Of a stretch of 9,347 nucleotides of DNA, positions 6,650-9,347 are shown one piece after another. The position numbers and the translations under genes are program-made. The notes beneath the pieces are model-generated. The model saw nothing but the letters and a program-made list of their open reading frames with translations. It did not search any database and had not been told where the DNA came from. Source of the stretch: Bacteroidales bacterium Bact_20 (GTDB taxonomy: Bacteria; Bacteroidota; Bacteroidia; Bacteroidales; DTU049); NCBI GenBank assembly GCA_001603615.1, contig LUZL01000067.1, positions 1 to 9,347 on the forward strand. Reading direction: 5' to 3'. Each line of letters opens with the position of its first letter. Within the stretch, counting starts at the first letter, position 1.

Positions 6650-6657
6650 CAAAGATA
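6650..6657 (-). promoter_or_regulatory. Bacteroidota -7 element for the flavodiiron-thpR-yjbQ set
   Basis: On the minus strand the sequence is TATCTTTGC, an exact TAnnTTTG plus pyrimidine, ending 19 nt before the chosen ATG at 6630. No TTG is found at the expected upstream distance. Its position argues against the upstream ATG at 6660 as a start. Confidence 0.55.
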
Positions 6658-6722
6658 CAATGTTATCAGAAAATATTAAAAATAAATGATTTTTGTTATT
6701 TTAGTGAAAATTAAAAAAAATA

Positions 6723-6751
6723 TAGTATAATATTTTAATCAAATTATACTA
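6723..6751. repeat. Inverted repeat with 9-bp arms in the divergent promoter region
   Basis: TAGTATAAT (6723-6731) and ATTATACTA (6743-6751) are perfect reverse complements separated by 11 nt. The repeat lies between the flavodiiron promoter and the rpsF promoter, outside both core elements, where a dimeric regulator could bind. In such A/T-rich DNA a chance repeat of this size is quite possible. Confidence 0.35.
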
Positions 6752-6802
6752 ATAATATAATACAACATTTATCTTTATAAAATATCCTTATAAATATAAA
6801 TT

Positions 6803-6832
6803 TTGTGAAAATTAAAAAAAGTATTAATTTTG
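6803..6832 (+). promoter_or_regulatory. Full Bacteroidota promoter of the rpsF-rpsR-rplI operon
   Basis: TTG (6803-6805, within TTTTG), a 19-nt spacer, then TAATTTTG (6825-6832) followed by C: consensus elements at consensus spacing. The rpsF ATG follows 27 nt after the -7 element, leaving a leader of about 20 nt without a Shine-Dalgarno sequence. Confidence 0.8.
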
Positions 6833-6859
6833 CAAACTAAAATTTTAAAAAAAAGATTT

Positions 6860-7231
6860 ATGGTGAATCATTATGAAACCGTTTTCATTTTAACTCCCGT
6901 TTTGTCTGAAGAGCAGGCAAAGGAAACGGTAAAAAAGTACAAAGAATTTTTAGAGCAAAATGGAGCTCAGAATATTTATGAGGAGTTTTGGGGATTGCGA
7001 AAGCTAGCATATCCTATACAGAAAAAAACCACTGGTTTTTATCATTTATTTCAATATGAAAGTGAAAAAGGTGATTTAGTATCTCAGCTAGAGCTTAATT
7101 TCAGAAGAGATGAGCGTGTAATGCGTTATTTAACCGTTAAATTAGATAAATACGGTGTAGAATGGAATGAAAAACGCAAAAGACAACAAGCTGAAAATAA
7201 AAGCAAAGAAAAAAATAAAATTGAATTATAA
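6860..7231 (+). CDS. rpsF: 30S ribosomal protein S6
   Basis: 123 residues from the ATG at 6860 (MVNHYETVFILTP). It binds 16S rRNA together with S18 in the platform of the small subunit. The S6 core spans about 1-98, with NHYETVFILTP (3-13), GLRKLAYPIQKKTTGFYHL (45-63) and FRRDERVMRYLTVKLDK (81-97). It is followed by a charged Lys/Glu-rich tail (103-123), common in this family. The frame stays open upstream to a TTG at 6830, but that TTG is the last part of the -7 promoter element, so it cannot be the start. The gene is first in the operon, 21 nt ahead of rpsR. The leader is too short to hold the S6:S18-binding mRNA structure described in other phyla. Confidence 0.97.
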   Translation: MVNHYETVFILTPVLSEEQAKETVKKYKEFLEQNGAQNIYEEFWGLRKLAYPIQKKTTGFYHLFQYESEKGDLVSQLELNFRRDERVMRYLTVKLDKYGVEWNEKRKRQQAENKSKEKNKIEL

Positions 7232-7252
7232 TTTTTAAAAAATTTTAATATT

Positions 7253-7519
7253 ATGGCTATAGATCCAGGAATTAAATTTCTAACTCCAATAAATATAGAG
7301 ACAAGAGTTAAAAAATATTGTCGTTTTCGCAAAGCTAGAATCAAATATGTAGATTATAAAGATCCAGATTTCTTAATAAAATTTGTTAATGAACAAGGTA
7401 AGATTTTGCCACGTAGAATTACTGGCACCTCTGCCAAATATCAAAGAAAAGTAGCTAAAGCTATTAAAAGAGCCAGACATTTAGCTCTTTTACCTTTCAC
7501 TACTGATTTATTAAAATAA
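7253..7519 (+). CDS. rpsR: 30S ribosomal protein S18
   Basis: 88 residues, normal for S18. The conserved C-terminal block ILPRRITGTSAKYQRKVAKA (51-70), continuing as IKRARHLALLPF (71-82), is intact, and the KKYCRFRKARIKYVDYKD segment (20-37) corresponds to the usual start of the folded core. It keeps a single cysteine (C23), so no zinc site is expected. S18 forms a heterodimer with S6, and the two genes sit together in the usual order rpsF-rpsR-rplI. The gaps are 21 nt before and 16 nt after, with no internal promoter seen. The N-terminus (MAIDPGIKFLTPIN) is short and variable, as in the family. Confidence 0.97.
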   Translation: MAIDPGIKFLTPINIETRVKKYCRFRKARIKYVDYKDPDFLIKFVNEQGKILPRRITGTSAKYQRKVAKAIKRARHLALLPFTTDLLK

Positions 7520-7535
7520 TAAAAATTAGAAAATC

Positions 7536-8060
7536 ATGGCATTAGTAGAAGTAATTTTAAAAGAAGATCTCCCAAAAGTGGGTTATAAATATGATACAGT
7601 GAAAGTAAAAGCTGGGTATGCTCGTAATTATTTAATCCCAAAAGGATATGCTATACCAGCTACTCCCTCTAACAAAAAAATGTATCAAGAAATCAAAAAG
7701 CAAAGAAGTGCTAAAGAAGAAAAAACTTTAGCAGATGCTAAAGCTCTAGCTGACAAATTAAATCAAGTAAAACTAATCGTTAAAACCAAAGTAGCTCATA
7801 ATACTGGTAGAATATATGGTAGTGTAACTACTGCTATGATAGCAGACGCTATTGTAGATCAATATAATTTCGAAGTAGATCGCAAAACTATATCTATCCC
7901 AGAAGAGCATATCAAACAAATCGGTACTTACAAAGCTAAAGCTCATATTTACAGAGATATTTATGCTGAGTTTGAGTTTGAAGTTGTCAGTGATGAACCT
8001 ATGTCTGAAACATCAATTGAGCAGCCTACTGAAAATAATCAAGTAGATAATCAAGAATAA
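7536..8060 (+). CDS. rplI: 50S ribosomal protein L9
   Basis: 174 residues. The N-domain (about 1-50) binds 23S rRNA and carries the family signature DTVKVKAGYARNYLIPKGYA (20-39). A long connecting helix (about 45-76) leads to the C-domain (about 78-150), with AHNTGRIYGSVTTAMIADAI (87-106). Most L9 proteins end near residue 148-150; this one has an additional acidic, Gln/Asn-rich tail (about 152-174, SDEPMSET...), probably disordered. It is last in the operon, and an intrinsic terminator begins 27 nt after the stop. Near-complete family identity makes the call secure; the role of the tail is unknown. Confidence 0.97.
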   Translation: MALVEVILKEDLPKVGYKYDTVKVKAGYARNYLIPKGYAIPATPSNKKMYQEIKKQRSAKEEKTLADAKALADKLNQVKLIVKTKVAHNTGRIYGSVTTAMIADAIVDQYNFEVDRKTISIPEEHIKQIGTYKAKAHIYRDIYAEFEFEVVSDEPMSETSIEQPTENNQVDNQE

Positions 8061-8087
8061 TATTATAAAAAATATTAAATTCTATTG

Positions 8088-8114
8088 AAAAAAGGGTCAT
8101 AAGACCCTTTTTTT
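8088..8114 (+). terminator. Intrinsic terminator of the rpsF-rpsR-rplI operon
   Basis: A perfect 11-bp stem (8088-8098 with 8103-8113): A6 then GGGTC, a 4-nt loop ATAA, then GACCC followed by seven T (8108-8114). It starts 27 nt after the rplI stop. The A-run before and T-run after mean it could also end transcription coming from the opposite strand, though no minus-strand gene is close. Confidence 0.92.
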
Positions 8115-8115
8115 A

Positions 8116-8145
8116 TTGATATAAATAAAAATTTCTTTAATTTTA
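8116..8145 (+). promoter_or_regulatory. Probable promoter of the exported hypothetical protein
   Basis: TTG (8116-8118), a 19-nt spacer, then TAATTTTA (8138-8145) followed by C. The -7 element deviates from TAnnTTTG only in its last base, and the spacing matches the other two full promoters here. The ATG is 26 nt downstream. The -33 element begins one base after the terminator T-run, so the two units are packed back to back. Confidence 0.5.
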
Positions 8146-8171
8146 CATAAACTTTACTAAAAATAAACATT

Positions 8172-8687
8172 ATGAAAAAACAAATATTATTATTTGTAAT
8201 ATTCTTAAGTGCTATAAGCTTTTTAGCTAATAGCCAAGACATTAAAATTATTCAGTTACCTTTTGTCTCTATGAGAGATACCACTATTAAACCAATATTA
8301 GATAGTGTAGTAAATTTTGAAAAAAGATGCGATTATTACAATGATTCTACTATTTTTGTAATTATTGTTTCACCTAAAAATAATGATTTATATAGCTTAC
8401 AAATAACATCTACAAATAAGTTGAACTATGCTATGTATTTCTCTAACACTGTTCTAGGCTGTTTCTATTACCAAAATCATATATTTATTGTATTCGACGA
8501 TGATAATAAATTATTTAAGAAAACGAATAAAAAAAGTTCTATTGAATATATGCAGTTCAACTTTTCTAATAGCAAAAATGCACCTAAAATTTCTTTAAAG
8601 GCTAAAGATGAGACTCGTACTTATTGGGATTATACCATTGTAAATAACAAATTTATATACAATGGTAAAACTACTCAATGCCAATAA
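8172..8687 (+). CDS. Exported hypothetical protein
   Basis: 171 residues; I do not recognise the family. The N-terminus MKKQILLFVIFLSAISFLAN is a classical signal peptide: positive start, about 14 hydrophobic residues, then ANS-QD with likely cleavage after S21. There is no lipobox cysteine, so a periplasmic or secreted protein of about 150 residues is expected. The mature part is rich in alternating hydrophobic/polar stretches (IFVIIVSP at 61-68, HIFIVFDDD at 103-111), suggesting beta structure, and has three cysteines (C53, C97, C170). There is no second hydrophobic segment or C-terminal sorting domain. It is transcribed on its own after the ribosomal operon terminator and converges with the cydB unit; no neighbour hints at a function. 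The base composition is like its surroundings. Confidence 0.8.
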   Translation: MKKQILLFVIFLSAISFLANSQDIKIIQLPFVSMRDTTIKPILDSVVNFEKRCDYYNDSTIFVIIVSPKNNDLYSLQITSTNKLNYAMYFSNTVLGCFYYQNHIFIVFDDDNKLFKKTNKKSSIEYMQFNFSNSKNAPKISLKAKDETRTYWDYTIVNNKFIYNGKTTQCQ

Positions 8688-8744
8688 AATATGGTATTAG
8701 TTGTTTATTATTTAAACAGTATTTGTTTGCTTTAAAAATATACT

Positions 8745-8873
8745 TTATTCCTCAGCTTTTTCATTACTATTATACTTGACTTCATATTTTTTAATGGCGC
8801 TAGTAATGACTACATAAGACACCCATATCATCAAAGGCCATGAAATAAGCCATAAAATCTCTCTCCAATACAT
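8745..8873 (-). CDS. 42-residue single-span membrane protein downstream of cydB (candidate small cytochrome bd subunit)
   Basis: A short frame from the ATG at 8873 to a TAA at 8747-8745, 22 nt after the cydB stop and on the same strand. The protein begins MYWREILWLISWPLMIWVSY, giving one Trp-rich transmembrane helix (about 6-26), followed by a Lys/Glu-rich cytoplasmic-type tail (KKYEVKYNSNEKAEE). Size, position right after cydB, and the Met-aromatic-Trp start resemble CydX of proteobacteria (a 37-residue subunit that stabilises cytochrome bd), although sequence similarity is not obvious. The role as a bd subunit is inferred from context. Coding potential is supported by the coherent hydrophobic-then-charged design rather than by homology. 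An alternative is a random frame in the 3' UTR. Confidence 0.65.
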   Translation of the reverse strand: MYWREILWLISWPLMIWVSYVVITSAIKKYEVKYNSNEKAEE

Positions 8874-8895
8874 AATTTTATATCTTTTATAAAAA

Positions 8896-9347
8896 TTAAT
8901 ATGCTGTATCACTTTCAGATATTTCCTCTGCAGTAAATTTTTTCTTTAACAATTGTCTCCATGAGTAGATAATATAGGCAGCTACAAATGGTACAAGTAG
9001 CGACACATAAGACATCACTATCAAAGTATATCTGCTCGACGACGCATTATGTATCGTCAGGCTAGATTGCATATCTACTAATGATGGATAAAAAGCTGTA
9101 TTGTTGTATCCTAAACAAAGAAATAATGAAAGCACCGTAAAAAATGTCCCCAATCCAGCAAACCAGATACCTTTATTTTCCATTTTTTTATTTTTTAAAT
9201 ATGGCACTGCTATTCCAAAGAGTACTAATAGCACACCTACTAAAAATATTATCCCTAACCATGGTAACTCTATAAAATTATTGAAGTATTTATATTTCTC
9301 CAAATACACTGTCTGAGTAGCAGGATCTACTGCAAAACCATTACCTA
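8896..9347 (-). CDS. cydB: Cytochrome bd ubiquinol oxidase subunit II, C-terminal part (5' end outside window)
   Basis: 149 C-terminal residues are visible; the frame is open at the right edge. CydB is the second membrane subunit of the bd quinol oxidase, which reduces O2 to water with high affinity. Three transmembrane helices can be read: WLGIIFLVGVLLVLFGIAVP, GIWFAGLGTFFTVLSLFLCL and YTLIVMSYVSLLVPFVAAYI. The family signature between the last two is intact: NNTAFYPSLVDMQSSLTIHN followed by ASSSRYTL. It ends with the charged tail KKKFTAEEISESDTAY. A GTG at 9309 could pass for a start, but the frame continues coherently upstream (GNGFAVDPATQTVYLEKYK), so it is internal. cydA is expected further right, upstream in the operon. 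With the flavodiiron protein, this indicates exposure to low oxygen. Confidence 0.95.
   Translation of the reverse strand, partial: GNGFAVDPATQTVYLEKYKYFNNFIELPWLGIIFLVGVLLVLFGIAVPYLKNKKMENKGIWFAGLGTFFTVLSLFLCLGYNNTAFYPSLVDMQSSLTIHNASSSRYTLIVMSYVSLLVPFVAAYIIYSWRQLLKKKFTAEEISESDTAY

Noticed and set aside
6631..6660. Ten-codon N-terminal extension of the flavodiiron protein (MYLCILKIKI).
   Set aside because: A TATCTTTGC promoter element lies within it, and the family begins close to the later Met.
6830..6859. TTG-initiated N-terminal extension of rpsF.
   Set aside because: The TTG is part of the -7 promoter element, so it would not be within the mRNA; S6 proteins begin at the MVNHYETVF position.
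8714..8728. Hairpin AAACA/TGTTT as a bidirectional terminator between the convergent genes.
   Set aside because: Only five A/T-rich pairs with no G/C-rich stem or proper T-run; too weak to call.
1..9347. CRISPR arrays, tRNA or rRNA genes, and riboswitches.
   Set aside because: No regularly spaced repeats, no cloverleaf-like segments, and no leader long enough for a riboswitch were seen on reading both strands.

Overview
The window looks like chromosomal DNA of a low-GC Bacteroidota, probably a Bacteroidales-like anaerobe or microaerobe. Three things support this. Several genes are preceded by the Bacteroidota-type -7 element TAnnTTTG, in the best cases with a TTG 19 nt upstream. Leaders are very short and lack Shine-Dalgarno sequences. 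The gene content also fits: a kinase-like/RapZ-C fusion, a flavodiiron protein and cytochrome bd. Genus assignment is not possible from what I can see.

Layout. Positions 1-3137 (minus strand) hold a sirtuin cut by the left edge, preceded in the direction of transcription by a two-gene unit: a tandem universal stress protein and a 480-aa fusion of an APH/AmgK-like kinase domain with a RapZ C-terminal domain. Positions 3138-3262 are a short intergenic region with a 24-bp perfect inverted repeat. Its two arms flank the promoter of the stress-protein/RapZ unit, and one arm contains that unit's start codon. Positions 3263-4297 (minus) encode an IS1595-type transposase-like protein whose expected catalytic acidic residues are replaced; no terminal inverted repeats are visible. 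Positions 4400-6630 (minus) are a tightly packed set: flavodiiron protein, ThpR and YjbQ, ending in a striking G-rich tract on the transcribed strand. Positions 6860-8060 (plus) are the rpsF-rpsR-rplI ribosomal operon, with a textbook promoter and a strong intrinsic terminator. Positions 8172-8687 (plus) encode an exported protein of unknown function. Positions 8745-9347 (minus) carry the 3' end of cydB and a previously untracked 42-aa membrane micro-ORF that may be a small cytochrome bd subunit.

How the genes fit together. Flavodiiron protein and cytochrome bd are both oxygen- or NO-consuming systems typical of anaerobes coping with oxygen. ThpR and YjbQ are housekeeping enzymes of RNA processing or uncertain metabolism. 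The RapZ-type fusion points to amino-sugar/cell-envelope control, and its pairing with a stress protein suggests stress-linked regulation.

The most noteworthy signal is the inverted repeat at 3123-3246. It has the architecture of an invertible promoter: flipping it would silence the stress-protein/RapZ unit and direct transcription antisense into the transposase-derived gene. This is inferred from sequence layout only. No recombinase is present in the window, and read-through sequestration or a relic duplication are alternatives.
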